Below are positions 46,108 through 55,716 of a stretch of DNA of 64,000 bases, in pieces. A program made the position numbers and the translations under genes. Position 1 is the stretch's first letter, and each line of letters starts with the position of its first letter. Below the pieces are notes generated by a model, which was not told the origin of the DNA, searched no databases, and worked only from the letters and a program-made list of their open reading frames with translations. Source of the DNA: Streptomyces wuyuanensis (lineage in GTDB: Bacteria; Actinomycetota; Actinomycetes; Streptomycetales; Streptomycetaceae); the NCBI RefSeq assembly GCF_900103455.1, contig NZ_FNHI01000001.1:558001-622000 (forward strand), given 5' to 3'.

Positions 46108-46483
46108 GGGTGGGAGGGCGGCCTTCCGTGCGGGAGCTGCTGAGGTGTCAGGAGCGTAAGTACGCGTACGAGAAAACGTCAACAGTTTGTTGAAGCGAAG
46201 GGTGGATCCGGGCCGTGGCTGCGCCTGGGCGCGACAGGACAGGTGTCGGCGCGGCCACGGCCCGGACGTGTGAGGGGGTCGAGGACGACCCCGTGCCGGG
46301 GAACTGCGGATCGGTACGGGTGGGACGGTCACTCCGGCGCGGATCCCGCCGCGGGCGCGGCCGGATCGGTCGGCGCGGACCGCCCGGGTGGCTCCGCGGG
46401 CGCGTATCGCCGGGCCGGGTGGCGGGCGGCGGTCGGCCGGGCACGTCTCACCGGGCCGGGCGGACGGGCGGCGGTCGGCCGGG
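46108..46483. other. intergenic region holding the catalase promoter
   Basis: The first 90 bp hold the catalase promoter and operator (46153-46194). The rest, up to the glxR stop, is GC-rich with two copies of GGCGGTCGGCCGGG (about 46429 and 46470). No gene is seen. Confidence 0.65.
46153..46194 (-). promoter_or_regulatory. catalase promoter with TCAACA-N3-TGTTGA operator
   Basis: On the minus strand TTCAACAAACTGTTGACG (46194-46177) contains a perfect 6+6 inverted repeat and ends in a TTGACG -35 hexamer. A plausible -10 TACGCT (46158-46153) follows after 18 nt. The element matches 62721-62738 at 17 of 18 positions. An operator overlapping -35 implies repression. Confidence 0.72.
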
Positions 46484-47401
46484 TCAGGCGACCGGCGAGC
46501 CCGACAGGCGCTCGACCGCGCGGAGCAGCGCCGAGTGGTCCAGTCCCCCGTCGCCCTGCGCGCGCAGGGAGGCGACCAGCTGGGCGACGACGGCCCCGAC
46601 CGGCAGCGCGGCACCGACGTTGCGGGCGGCGTCGGTGACGATGCCCATGTCCTTGTGGTGGAGGTCGATCCGGAAGCCCGGCTTGAACTCGCGGTCGAGG
46701 AAGTTGTCCTTCTTGCGGGTGAGGACGGTGGAGCCGGCCAGCCCGCCGTTGAGCACGTCCAGTGCCGCCCGCAGGTCGACGCCGGACTTCTCGAGGAAGA
46801 CGACGGCCTCGGCGCAGGCCTGGATGTTGACGGCCACGATCAGCTGGTTGGCGGCCTTCACCGTCTGGCCGGAGCCGTGCGGGCCGCACAGGACGATCGT
46901 CTTGCCCAGGGCTTCCAGGATCGGGCGCGCCTCGTCGAAGGCGTCCTGCTCTCCGCCGACCATGATCGACAGCACCGCCTCGACCGCACCGGCCTCACCG
47001 CCGGAGACGGGGGCGTCCAGTACGCGGATTCCCTTGCCGGCGGCGTTCTTCGCCAGGTCGACGGAGGTCTGCGGGGTGATCGAGGACATGTCGATCAGCA
47101 GGGCGCCCCGCCTGGCGTTCTCCAGGATCCCGTCCGGACCGTAGGCGATGGCCTCCACCTGCGGCGAGGCGGGGACCATGGTGATCACCACATCGGCGTC
47201 CCGGACGGCCTCGGCGAGCGATGCGGCGGCGGTGCCGCCGGCGGCCGCGAGGCGGTCCAGCTTCTCCTGCTCCAGGGTGTAGCCGGTCACCTGGTAGCCC
47301 GCCTTGATCAGGTTCTCGGACATGGGCGAGCCCATGATGCCGAGGCCGATCCACGCGATCGTGGGCAGGCCGGGCCGGGAGGAGTCTGCGAGGGTGCTCA
47401 T
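46484..47401 (-). CDS. glxR: 2-hydroxy-3-oxopropionate (tartronate semialdehyde) reductase
   Basis: A 305-residue beta-hydroxyacid dehydrogenase that reduces tartronate semialdehyde from Gcl to D-glycerate with NAD(P)H. The cofactor motif is [15 protein letters not shown] (about residues 17-31). The substrate loop is [11 protein letters not shown] (about 128), and the catalytic Lys is in [12 protein letters not shown] (about 177). It lies 59 bp after hyi on the same strand. An AGAGG site precedes the ATG. Confidence 0.94.
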   Translation of the reverse strand: MSTLADSSRPGLPTIAWIGLGIMGSPMSENLIKAGYQVTGYTLEQEKLDRLAAAGGTAAASLAEAVRDADVVITMVPASPQVEAIAYGPDGILENARRGALLIDMSSITPQTSVDLAKNAAGKGIRVLDAPVSGGEAGAVEAVLSIMVGGEQDAFDEARPILEALGKTIVLCGPHGSGQTVKAANQLIVAVNIQACAEAVVFLEKSGVDLRAALDVLNGGLAGSTVLTRKKDNFLDREFKPGFRIDLHHKDMGIVTDAARNVGAALPVGAVVAQLVASLRAQGDGGLDHSALLRAVERLSGSPVA

Positions 47402-47460
47402 CGGGGTGCCTCTCTTGAAGCGGTGGTACGAAGGGGAGTCGGCGGACGGCGGGCCGGGCG

Positions 47461-48300
47461 TCAGCGCGCGGACCGGGCGCTCTCGGGGAGCCAGTCGAAG
47501 GACCGGGCGCTCGGACGGTCGCCGGCCTTGTACTCCAGGCCGATCCAGCCGTCGTAGCCGGCCTTGTTCAGCCGGTCGAGCAGTTCCTCGAGCGGCAGGG
47601 AGCCGGTGCCCGGCGCGCCGCGGCCGGGGTTGTCCGCGATCTGCACGTGGCCGGTCTTCGCCGCGTACGCGTCGATGACGGCGGCGACGTCCTCGCCGTT
47701 CATCGACAGGTGGTAGACGTCGAGCAGGAACTTGGCGTTGCCGAGGCCGGTGGCGGCGTTGACCTTGTCCACGACCTCGATCGCGGCGGGCGCGCTCACC
47801 AGCGGGTAGAGCGGCGACTCCGGCTCGTTCAGGGTCTCGATCAGCAGGATCGCGCCCACCCGGTCGGCCGCGCGGGCCGCCGTCACCAGGTTCTCCAGGG
47901 CGAGTTCGTCCTGCACCGCAGGGTCCACGCCCTCGACGCGGTTGCCGTAAAGGGCGTTGAGCGCCTTGCAGCCGACCGAGGCGGCGAACTCCGCGGCCAC
48001 GTCGATGTTGGCGCGGAAGCGGTCCGACTCCTCGCCGGGCACCGACAGGGCGCCGCGGTCCGGGCCCGGCAGCCGCCCGGCGTAGAAGTTCAGTCCGACG
48101 AGCCGGGTGCCGGAGTTCCTGAGCGCCTTCCTCAGGTCGTCCAGTTCGCTCGGGCCGGGCGTGGGGGTGTCGATCCAGGGCCACCACAGCTCGACCGCCG
48201 TGAAGCCCGCCGCGGCGGCGGCCGCGGGGCGCTCCAGCAGCGGGAGTTCCGTGAAGAGGATCGAGAGGTTCACATCGAAGCGCTGGTCCGTGTATCCCAT
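47461..48300 (-). CDS. hyi: hydroxypyruvate isomerase
   Basis: A 279-residue TIM-barrel sugar-isomerase-like protein interconverting hydroxypyruvate and tartronate semialdehyde. Conserved metal-ligand segments are ILLIETLNEPE (about residue 150), FLLDVYHLSMNGED, GHVQIADNPGRGAPGTG and WIGLEYKAGD. It heads the hyi-glxR operon behind a paired 15-bp operator identical in layout to that of gcl. GGAAGGAG lies 12 nt before the ATG. Confidence 0.94.
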   Translation of the reverse strand: MGYTDQRFDVNLSILFTELPLLERPAAAAAAGFTAVELWWPWIDTPTPGPSELDDLRKALRNSGTRLVGLNFYAGRLPGPDRGALSVPGEESDRFRANIDVAAEFAASVGCKALNALYGNRVEGVDPAVQDELALENLVTAARAADRVGAILLIETLNEPESPLYPLVSAPAAIEVVDKVNAATGLGNAKFLLDVYHLSMNGEDVAAVIDAYAAKTGHVQIADNPGRGAPGTGSLPLEELLDRLNKAGYDGWIGLEYKAGDRPSARSFDWLPESARSAR

Positions 48301-48316
48301 GAGGGGGTTGCGCTCC

Positions 48317-48352
48317 TTCCGTATTGCGGAAACTCATTTCTGCTTAATGGAA
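48317..48352. promoter_or_regulatory. paired 15-bp operator upstream of hyi-glxR
   Basis: In the minus-strand direction the distal box is TTCCATTAAGCAGAA (48352-48338) and the proximal box TTCCGCAATACGGAA (48331-48317). They are 21 bp apart, and the proximal one is a near-perfect palindrome. Spacing, order and the distal AGAA end equal those upstream of gcl. Confidence 0.75.
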
Positions 48353-48446
48353 GATTGCCTGGCGTGGGGGAGAGCTGTCAAGACCGGTCCGTGATCCGGC
48401 CGCCATGCGGACCCGCCCGTCGGCCCAGGCGGACGGGCGCGAAAAG

Positions 48447-48502
48447 GCGCCCCCAGGCGGACGGGACGGCCGCACACGACCGTCCCGTCCGCCTGGGGGC
48501 GC
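48447..48502 (-). terminator. terminator of the mce operon
   Basis: A 23-bp perfect stem (48447-48469 with 48480-48502) with a 10-nt loop, 19 bp after the last gene of the mce operon on the minus strand. It insulates the hyi promoter from mce readthrough. Confidence 0.88.
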
Positions 48503-48521
48503 AGCGGCTCCCGCTCGGCGG

Positions 48522-49388
48522 CTACAGCGCGTCGACCGCGCTGACCTTCCACCCGCCGGAGGTCCGGGTCAGCTCCATCCGGACCCGGTTCAGATCGACC
48601 CGGGGCCCGTCGACACGGGTACTCCTCGTCACCTGGTTGACGAAGAGCAGGACGACGGCACGGTCGGGCGAGGCCGACACCACCGAGGCCGCGGGGCTGC
48701 CGCCACCGGGCGGCGTCACCACCGAGGCCGTGACCACCCCCTGGTACTTCTTCGCCGTGGGTGCCACCACCTTCGTGGTCGTCCTGCGGTACTCCTCGAG
48801 GAACGGCCCGGTGAGATGGCCGCGGGCCACGGCGAAGTCCCGGTCCAGATGCCGGTGGTCGTACGAGAGCACGGCCGGTGCCGCCTTCCGCGCGGCCGCC
48901 AGGGCCCCGGCCCGCCCCTCGCCGGCACGCCGGCCGTCCGCGTACGCCGTGCCGAGTACGGCCGCCACGACCAGCCCGGCAAGGGTCAGCACGGCCAGTA
49001 CCGCGCAGACCGCCATCCGGCGCCGCGGGGACCGCCGGCCTTCCGGGCGGTCGCCGCGCTCGGCCGGGACACCGGCCCGCAACTCCGCGTCCGGCTCCGG
49101 CTCCTCGGGGCCGGGCTCCTTCTGGTCCGGTGCCTCCCAGTCGGGTGCCTCCCAGTCGGGTTCGGTGCCCTCGGGCGGCGGGTCCTCGGCGCGCAGGGTC
49201 CGCCCGGACACCACACCGCCGGGACCGGCGGCGGGCTGTACGGATCCGTCGGCGCCGGGCGCTGCCCGCCCTCCGTCACCGGTCTGCCGGGCCTGCTCGG
49301 CACGCTTGCCCGCCGCCCGCGCTGCGGCGGTCAGGTAACGCCGGGCGGGGGAGCCGGCGCCGCGGCCGCGGGTCGTCGTGTTCGCCAC
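48522..49388 (-). CDS. Mce-associated membrane protein (C-terminal member)
   Basis: A 288-residue protein with a long disordered N terminus rich in Pro/Glu/Asp (contains DWEAPDWEAPD repeats, about residue 78). One membrane helix (about 124-147) is followed by an exported alpha+beta domain (about 155-288; VLSYDHRHLDRDFAVARG, VVLLFVNQVTR). This is the Mce-associated (Mas) layout, thought to stabilise the Mce complex. GTG at 49388 has GAGGAGA upstream. It is the last gene of the mce operon. Confidence 0.8.
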   Translation of the reverse strand: MANTTTRGRGAGSPARRYLTAAARAAGKRAEQARQTGDGGRAAPGADGSVQPAAGPGGVVSGRTLRAEDPPPEGTEPDWEAPDWEAPDQKEPGPEEPEPDAELRAGVPAERGDRPEGRRSPRRRMAVCAVLAVLTLAGLVVAAVLGTAYADGRRAGEGRAGALAAARKAAPAVLSYDHRHLDRDFAVARGHLTGPFLEEYRRTTTKVVAPTAKKYQGVVTASVVTPPGGGSPAASVVSASPDRAVVLLFVNQVTRSTRVDGPRVDLNRVRMELTRTSGGWKVSAVDAL

Positions 49389-49436
49389 GGGGATTCTCCT
49401 CACTGGTGGTCGTACTGGCGCGACGGCGGGCGCGGG

Positions 49437-50012
49437 TCAGCCGACGAACTCGACGTTCGACGTCAGCCAGCGGCCGCCCTCGAGCACGAGGTCGAGCTGG
49501 AGCCGGTAGGTACGGGACTGGCCCTCCGGGGCCGCCGAGTTGGTCACCTTGCTGTCGGCGACGACCAGCACCCGGGCGGTGCTCTCGTCGGAACGGGCGA
49601 TGCCGGCCTCCAGCACCTGCCCCTGCGACACGGACTTGTTCGCCGCCACCAGCTTGGTCAACTGGGCCGTCTGCGCGGCGAACTGAGCCTTGAAGCCGCC
49701 GGTGGCGCCCTTCAGCACATTCGCGCTGTCCTTCGCGTAGCGCCGGTAGTCGAGCGAGGTGAAGTTCAGCGCGGACTGCCGGGCCGCCGCCAGGATGTCC
49801 TGGCGGCGCTGCTCGTCGGCCCGCTGCTCGTGCACCCGGAAGCCGAGCCACAGGGACAGCGCCGTCGTCACGACCGTCGCCGCCACCAGCGTCGCCGGCA
49901 GTGCCCTGCCGTGCCGCGCCGCGGCCGCGAGCCTCGTGCCGAGCAGTCGCAGCGAGCGGGGCAGGCGCGCGAGGATGCTCCCGTTCATGCCATGGGTCCG
50001 ACGAGCAGCCAT
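49437..50012 (-). CDS. Mce-associated membrane protein
   Basis: A 191-residue protein with one membrane helix (about 40-60) and an exported domain (about 70-190; ALNFTSLDYRRYAKDSANVL, TYRLQLDLVLEGGRWL) similar to the next gene product. The ATG at 50012 overlaps the end of mceF by 28 bp and has GGAAAGGAA upstream; an internal ATG at 49988 is less likely. It is a probable accessory subunit of the lipid importer. Confidence 0.8.
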   Translation of the reverse strand: MAARRTHGMNGSILARLPRSLRLLGTRLAAAARHGRALPATLVAATVVTTALSLWLGFRVHEQRADEQRRQDILAAARQSALNFTSLDYRRYAKDSANVLKGATGGFKAQFAAQTAQLTKLVAANKSVSQGQVLEAGIARSDESTARVLVVADSKVTNSAAPEGQSRTYRLQLDLVLEGGRWLTSNVEFVG

Positions 50013-51256
50013 TGCCACGATTCCTTTCCGAGCACGCTCTGTTCGCCGCCCGTCGAGCCGATCTCGACGAACGTTCCGTCCGGGCCGGTCGTGATGCCGG
50101 TCTCCGGGTCGTAGGGGGTGACGTACGAGGCACGGGCCGCACCCGTGCCCGTGGCGGCGCCGGGCGCGTTCTGCGCACCGCGCACCGAGGTGGCACTGCC
50201 GCGTGGTTCCGTGCAGCGCGCGTTCGTGTTCGCGGGGCGCTCGGAGGTGTCCGCGGGATCGCGCCGCTGGGTTCCGTAACCCTGGCGGCACGGCGGCGGA
50301 TCGTCGGCGCCGGTGACCATGCCGAAGTGGGTCGTGCCGTCGCCCGGGATGACGGTGGAGCTGCCCGCGACGACCACCGGGAAGGTGACCAGGGCCTGCT
50401 CCACACCGGGCAGCCGAGCCACCGTGACCTGTCCGCCGCTGATCAGATTGCCGAGCAGTACGGGCAGATGGGTCTCGTTCGCCTTCAGCAGCGAGTTGAC
50501 CTCCTGCGCGGCCGGCGCCGCCGAGCCGATCAGCCTGCGCAGATCGCCGTCGCTCGACTTCAACTCGGCCGTCAGGGCCGCCAGGTCGCGGGAGAAGGAC
50601 TCGATGGCCGAACCCTTGTCGGCCTGTGTCGCGAGCACCGTGCGCGAGTCCTCGATCAGCGACGTGGTCTCGGGCAGCGAGGCGTAGGCCGACTCCACGA
50701 GGTTGTTGCCCGAGTCCACCAGCCGGCTCAGATGCGGGCCGGTACCGGCGAAGGCCTTCCCGAGCTCGTCGACGGTGATCCGAAGATCGTCCTTGCCCAC
50801 GGAGTCGACCAGCCGGTCCAGGCTGAGGACCAGATCCGTGGTGGGCAGCGGCACCCTCGTGTCACCACGGCCGATCACACTGCCGTCGTGCAGGAACGGC
50901 CCGGCGCTGCCTCGAGGCTGGAGATCGACGTACTGCTCGCCGACCGCGGAGCGGTTCGCCACCACCGCCAGCGTGTCGGCCGGGATCCGGGCCTCGTCCT
51001 CGATCTCCAGCGCCACCGACACCCCCGCCGCGTCGGCCAGGCGCAAGGAACCGACCCGGCCCACCGGCACCCCGCGATAGGTGACCTCGGCACCCGAGAA
51101 GATGCCTCCGGACTCCGCGAACTCGGCACGCACGGTGTAGCCGCGGTCGAAGAGCAGGTCCGCCAGGCCCGCGTAGCGGGCGCCGACGTACGACACACCG
51201 ACCGCGGTGACCGCGGCGAAGGCAAGCAACTGGGCCTTGACCGTACGAGTGATCAC
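49985..51256 (-). CDS. MCE-family lipid-transport protein, sixth subunit (MceF position)
   Basis: A 423-residue protein with an N-terminal membrane anchor (about 9-25). An MlaD/MCE beta domain follows (about 38-115; VTYRGVPVGRVGSLRL), then a helical needle-like region (about 130-290) and a Pro/Thr-rich tail. The GTG start lies inside the stop of mceE (GTGA). It is part of a hexameric MCE tunnel carrying lipids or sterols across the envelope. Confidence 0.92.
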   Translation of the reverse strand: MITRTVKAQLLAFAAVTAVGVSYVGARYAGLADLLFDRGYTVRAEFAESGGIFSGAEVTYRGVPVGRVGSLRLADAAGVSVALEIEDEARIPADTLAVVANRSAVGEQYVDLQPRGSAGPFLHDGSVIGRGDTRVPLPTTDLVLSLDRLVDSVGKDDLRITVDELGKAFAGTGPHLSRLVDSGNNLVESAYASLPETTSLIEDSRTVLATQADKGSAIESFSRDLAALTAELKSSDGDLRRLIGSAAPAAQEVNSLLKANETHLPVLLGNLISGGQVTVARLPGVEQALVTFPVVVAGSSTVIPGDGTTHFGMVTGADDPPPCRQGYGTQRRDPADTSERPANTNARCTEPRGSATSVRGAQNAPGAATGTGAARASYVTPYDPETGITTGPDGTFVEIGSTGGEQSVLGKESWQWLLVGPMA

Positions 51257-52548
51257 AGTTGCATCCCCTTCAGCATCAGCTCGGCGAGAGCGGGATCGAC
51301 TCCCCGCGGCAGGCCGCCGAGGTCCGGGCGGCCGTAGGCGGCGTGACTGCCGGTGCAGACCGGCGGGCAGAGCGGACCCGTACCGCCCGGCGGGGCGGAG
51401 GGAGTGCCCGGGGCCTGCGGCGGCGCGGTGGGCACCGGGACGCCGGGCGGCTCCGGCAGTTCCGGCGGTTCCGGTGCCTTCGGTACGTCCGGTGGGCCGG
51501 GCTTCTTCGGCGCGCCCGGCTCCTCGGGCTCGTCGGCGAGATTGCCGTAGACGCTCGCCAGGTCGAGATCGGCGGTGATCGACAGGTTCACGTAGTCGCC
51601 CTTGACGGCGTCCGTCGCATTGCGCGGGAACGGGTACGTCGTCATGAGCTCCAGAGCGTTGGGCAGATCGCTGCCCGCCTTGTTCAACTGCTCCAGGATC
51701 GGCCGCAGACTGCGCAGATTGGCCACCACATCGGCCCGCGAGGCGTTGACCACCTTGGTGCCCGCCGTGCCGAGCCTCGACAGCGAGGTGAGCATCGCGG
51801 TCAGGTCCCGGCGCTGGTCGGCCAGCACCTTCAGGGCGCCAGGCAGGGTGTCGACCGCCGTGGCGACGGTCTTCTTCTCCTTGGCGAGCCGTTTCGCCAG
51901 CCGGTCGATTCCCTCCAGTGCCCGGACGATCTCCCCTCGCTGCCCGTCGAGTCCGGCGAGGAACGTGTCCAACTCGGTGAGCAGCGACTTCACCCGGTTC
52001 TCACGGCCCTCGAGGGCCTTGTTCAGCTCCACGGTGATCGTCTTGAGCTGGGCGACACCGCCGCCGTTGAGCAGCGCCGACAGCGCGGAGAGCACCTCCT
52101 CGATCTCCGGGTTGCGGCCGCTGCGGGACAGCGGGATCCGGTCGCCGTCGCCGAGCCGGCCCGTCGGGACGGCTTCCACCGGGGCGGACAGCGCCACGTA
52201 CTTCTCACCGAGCATGCTGGTCTGGTGCAGCTCGGCGATCGCGTTGCCCGGCAGCTTCACCGAGCCGTCGACCCGCAACCGCACCCGGGCGTGCCAGCCG
52301 GCCAGCTCGACCTTCTCGACCGAGCCCACCGTGACGTTGTTGACCTTCACGGCCGACTGCGGAACCAGATCCAGCACGTCCGCGAACTCGACCGTGACCC
52401 GGTACGCGTCGCCGCCGGCTGCAGCGCCGCCCGGCAGCCCCACGTCGTACAGGCCGTTGAACTCGCACCCGGTGAGCGCGACCGAGCCCACGGCGGTCCA
52501 CACGGCGGCCGCCCTGCCCCCGCGCAGCGCACTCCTGACGCCCCTCAT
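51253..52548 (-). CDS. MCE-family lipoprotein (MceE position)
   Basis: A 431-residue lipoprotein with signal peptide and lipobox ALTGC (Cys near residue 28). It has an MCE domain (about 48-125; VKVNNVTVGSVEKVEL), a long helical region and a Pro-rich C-terminal tail (about 350-400). In mycobacteria only the fifth Mce (LprK-type) is lipidated, which fits this order. The ATG overlaps the stop of mceD, and GGAGG precedes it. Confidence 0.92.
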   Translation of the reverse strand: MRGVRSALRGGRAAAVWTAVGSVALTGCEFNGLYDVGLPGGAAAGGDAYRVTVEFADVLDLVPQSAVKVNNVTVGSVEKVELAGWHARVRLRVDGSVKLPGNAIAELHQTSMLGEKYVALSAPVEAVPTGRLGDGDRIPLSRSGRNPEIEEVLSALSALLNGGGVAQLKTITVELNKALEGRENRVKSLLTELDTFLAGLDGQRGEIVRALEGIDRLAKRLAKEKKTVATAVDTLPGALKVLADQRRDLTAMLTSLSRLGTAGTKVVNASRADVVANLRSLRPILEQLNKAGSDLPNALELMTTYPFPRNATDAVKGDYVNLSITADLDLASVYGNLADEPEEPGAPKKPGPPDVPKAPEPPELPEPPGVPVPTAPPQAPGTPSAPPGGTGPLCPPVCTGSHAAYGRPDLGGLPRGVDPALAELMLKGMQL

Positions 52549-53708
52549 GCGCCGGCCTCCAGGATCCCGCCGAGCGTCCGGTCGACCGGGCCCGTGCCCG
52601 GCACGGCTGTGGCGTGGGGGAGTCGGGGCAGGGTCTCGAAGAGCTCCTCGAGCTCCTTGCAGTCGGGGTTCTTGCCCCCCGCGTCCCCGGTGGTGCGCAG
52701 CAGCGAGCACAGCAGCGCCGCCGGATCCTGCGCCTGTTCGAGGTTGTTGCGGGTGTCGAGGGTGCCGGACGAGGGATTGTAGGCGTTCTGCAGATTGGAC
52801 AGTCCTGCCGGTGCCACCTCCAGCAGCTCCTCCAGCGCCGCGCGCTGGGTGACCAGTACCTTGGTGACCTTGCTCAGCCCCTTCACATCGGACGTCAGCG
52901 CCTTCTTGTTGTTCCGCACGAAGGCGGACACGTCGCCGAGCGCCTTGCCCAGATGCCGCAGCGCGGCCGCCAGGTCCTTGCGTTCCCCGGCGAGCTGGTC
53001 GGCCACCGCGGCGAGACTGTCGTTGAACGACCGGACGTTCTTGTCGTCCGCGGCCAGCGCCGCGGTGAACACCTGCAGATTCCGGACGGTGCCGAACAGG
53101 TCCTTGCGGCCGTCCGACAGCGTGGTCACCGCGAGCGACAGGTCCTCGACCGTCCGGTGGAGCTGCTCGCCCTGACCTTCGAGGTTGTCCGCGCTCACCC
53201 CCAGCAGCCGGGACAGCGAACCGTCCGCATTGGCTCCGCGCGGACCGAACGCCTCGGCCGTCGTGTGCAGACTGTCGAAGACCCGGTCGAGTTCGACCGG
53301 GACCGCCGTGCGGCTCTCGGGGATGACCGCCCCGTTCTCCATCGCGGGCCCGCCGCGGTAGACGGGCAGCAGCTGCACGTAACGGTCGCTGACGACCGAG
53401 GAGTTGATGATCGCGGCCTGCGCGTCCGCGGGGATCCTGCGGCCCGCGTCGTACTCCAGCTCCACCCGCACGCGGTGGCCCTGTGCGGTGATCGCCTTGA
53501 CCTCACCGACGCGTACGCCGAGGACGCGTACGTCCGAGCCCGGGTGGATGCCCACCGTACGAGGGAAGTACGCGGTGACCCGGACCGGGCTCGACCGCGG
53601 CCACAGGACGACCGCCGTCGTGCCCGCGACCAGCGTGAGCGCGACGAACAGCGCCAGACGCGCGTGCCCCTTCGGGATGCTGAACCTCCTCGACCCCATG
53701 CGGCTCAT
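52545..53708 (-). CDS. MCE-family protein (MceD position)
   Basis: A 387-residue protein with a membrane anchor (about 16-36), an MCE domain (about 42-120; DVRVLGVRVGEVKAI) and a helical tail (about 140-330). The C-terminal part carries two cysteines (about 335-355) and a hydrophilic end. The ATG overlaps the stop of mceC. It is the fourth Mce subunit by position. Confidence 0.92.
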   Translation of the reverse strand: MSRMGSRRFSIPKGHARLALFVALTLVAGTTAVVLWPRSSPVRVTAYFPRTVGIHPGSDVRVLGVRVGEVKAITAQGHRVRVELEYDAGRRIPADAQAAIINSSVVSDRYVQLLPVYRGGPAMENGAVIPESRTAVPVELDRVFDSLHTTAEAFGPRGANADGSLSRLLGVSADNLEGQGEQLHRTVEDLSLAVTTLSDGRKDLFGTVRNLQVFTAALAADDKNVRSFNDSLAAVADQLAGERKDLAAALRHLGKALGDVSAFVRNNKKALTSDVKGLSKVTKVLVTQRAALEELLEVAPAGLSNLQNAYNPSSGTLDTRNNLEQAQDPAALLCSLLRTTGDAGGKNPDCKELEELFETLPRLPHATAVPGTGPVDRTLGGILEAGA

Positions 53709-54685
53709 TGAGATTCTCCTGTCCTCGGTACCACCGGGGCGGCGACCATGTTCTGGATGTAGCTGTCGAACCAACGGCCGTTGCCAAGGGTGTTGGTGAA
53801 GACCCGCACGTAGGGCGCGAGCAGCTTGACGCTGCGGTCGAGGCTCGCCTGGTTGCGTTCGAGCATGGTGACCACCTGGTTGAGGCCCTTGAGAGCCGGG
53901 CCGATCTCCTTCGCGTTGTCCTCGACCAGACCGGACAGCTGGACGCCGAGCGCGGCCGAGCTCTTGAGCAGCGAGTGGATGGCCGCCCGGCGCCTGGTGA
54001 TCTCCTTGAACAACTTGTCGCCGTCCCTGACGAGCGTGGCGAACTCGCCCGAGCGCTCGGAGAGCACTCCGGTCACTCCGTTGGCGTGGTCGAGGAGCTC
54101 CCGCAGCGCCTGGTCGCGGGAGGCCACCGTCCGCGAGATCCTCGACAGTCCCTTGATGGACGCCTTCACCTCCTGCGGCGAGTCCTCGAACGTGGTGGAG
54201 ACGGTCTCCAGCGCCTTCGCCAGCCGTGCGGTGTCGACCTTCTCGGTGGTGGTCGTCAGATCGCTGAAGGCCGCCACGACGTCGTACGCGGGGGTCGTGC
54301 GGTCCAGCGGGATCTCGCTGCCGGGTGCCAGCTGCCCCGGCCCCTTCGGCTGCAGGGCCAGGTACTTCGCGCCCAGGATCGTCTTGACCCTGATGGCGGC
54401 CCCGGTCCGGGTGCCGAACCCCGGCTCGCCCTTGATCCGGAAGGTCACCTTCACGTGGTCGCCGTCCAGGTCGACCTCGTCGACCTTGCCGACCTTGACA
54501 CCGGCGATCCGCACCTCGTCGCCCGGCTTGAGCCCGCCCGCCTCGGAGAACGCTGCGCTGTAGGTCTCGCCGTCGCCGATCACGGGCAGGCTGTCGGCGT
54601 TGAACGCGGCCACGGCGAGCAGCGCGAGCGTGGTGACGCCCACGGCTCCGACCGCCACGGGACTGCGGTCGCGGAAGGGAATCAT
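53705..54685 (-). CDS. MCE-family protein (MceC position)
   Basis: A 326-residue protein with a membrane anchor (about 10-27), an MCE domain (about 40-115; EVRIAGVKVGKVDEVDL) and a helical region ending in NTLGNGRWFDSYIQNM. The ATG lies in the stop of mceB (ATGA); a GTG two codons upstream is possible. It is the third Mce subunit. Confidence 0.92.
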   Translation of the reverse strand: MIPFRDRSPVAVGAVGVTTLALLAVAAFNADSLPVIGDGETYSAAFSEAGGLKPGDEVRIAGVKVGKVDEVDLDGDHVKVTFRIKGEPGFGTRTGAAIRVKTILGAKYLALQPKGPGQLAPGSEIPLDRTTPAYDVVAAFSDLTTTTEKVDTARLAKALETVSTTFEDSPQEVKASIKGLSRISRTVASRDQALRELLDHANGVTGVLSERSGEFATLVRDGDKLFKEITRRRAAIHSLLKSSAALGVQLSGLVEDNAKEIGPALKGLNQVVTMLERNQASLDRSVKLLAPYVRVFTNTLGNGRWFDSYIQNMVAAPVVPRTGESQ

Positions 54686-55716
54686 GAGCACCTCGCCCGG
54701 GCGACACGGAGTTCGGGGGTGAGGACCTCCCCGGTCCTCGGCAGCACGATCCGGCCGTCGAAGTCGCAGAGATAGAAGTTGAACCAGGAGCCGTACGAGG
54801 CGGTCCCCGTCAGCTTGTCGAGCTTGTCCGGCAGCCGTTGCAGAACGCCCTCCACGGTCTTCTCGTTCCTGTTGAGCGTGCCGGTGAGCTCGGTCAGTTC
54901 GGCGATGTCGTCGCGGAGCGCCGGCCGGGCGTCCTCGAGCAGACCGGAGGTGGCCGCGGCCAGTCCGTCGATGCCCGCCAGCGAGGCGCCGATGGGCTTG
55001 CGGTCGGCGGACAGGCCGGAGATCAACCGCTGGAGCTGCTTGAGAAGCCCGGAGAACCGGGCGTCCCGCTTGTCCAGGGTCGCCAGCACGGTGTTGAGGT
55101 TGTCGATCACGGAACCGATCAGCTCGTCACGGTCCGCGAGGGTGGTGGTCAGCGAAGCGGTGTGCGCGAGCAGGCTGTCGACCGTGCCCCCCTCGCCCTG
55201 CAGGGTCTTGATGATCTCGGTGGCGAGCCGGTTGACGTCCTCCGGGCTCAGCGCGGCGAACAGCGGCTTGAAGCCGCCGAGGAGAGCGTCGAGGTCCAGC
55301 GCCGGCTTCGTACGGGACAGCGGGATCACCCCGCCCGGCTTCAGCCGCGTACCGTCGCCCGCGCCCTCGGTCAGCGCGACATAGCGCGAACCCACCAGGC
55401 TGCGGTAGCGGATGACCGCGCCGGTGCTGGTCAGCAGCGGCCGGTCACGGCGGACGGTGAAGGTCACCTCGGCCCGCGTGCGCTCCCTGATCGCGATGTC
55501 CCTGACCTCGCCGACCCGGACGCCGGCCACCCGGATGTCGTCGCCCTCCTCCAGGCTGGTGACATCGGTGAACACCGCCCGGTACGAGTCCTCGGGGGCG
55601 AACGAGACGTTCACGATCGTCGCCGCGAGCAGAGCGGTGGCCAGCACGGTCACCAATCCGAAGAGGCTGAACTTGATCAGTGGAGCGGCCGTGGCATCGG
55701 CGCGTGTCGTCCTCAT
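54682..55716 (-). CDS. MCE-family protein (MceB position)
   Basis: A 344-residue protein with a membrane anchor (about 14-36), an MCE domain (about 42-120; DIRVAGVRVGEVRDI) and a helical region. It ends with ASYGSWFNFYLCDFDG, a conserved C-terminal segment of MceB proteins. The ATG overlaps the stop of mceA. Confidence 0.92.
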   Translation of the reverse strand: MRTTRADATAAPLIKFSLFGLVTVLATALLAATIVNVSFAPEDSYRAVFTDVTSLEEGDDIRVAGVRVGEVRDIAIRERTRAEVTFTVRRDRPLLTSTGAVIRYRSLVGSRYVALTEGAGDGTRLKPGGVIPLSRTKPALDLDALLGGFKPLFAALSPEDVNRLATEIIKTLQGEGGTVDSLLAHTASLTTTLADRDELIGSVIDNLNTVLATLDKRDARFSGLLKQLQRLISGLSADRKPIGASLAGIDGLAAATSGLLEDARPALRDDIAELTELTGTLNRNEKTVEGVLQRLPDKLDKLTGTASYGSWFNFYLCDFDGRIVLPRTGEVLTPELRVARARCS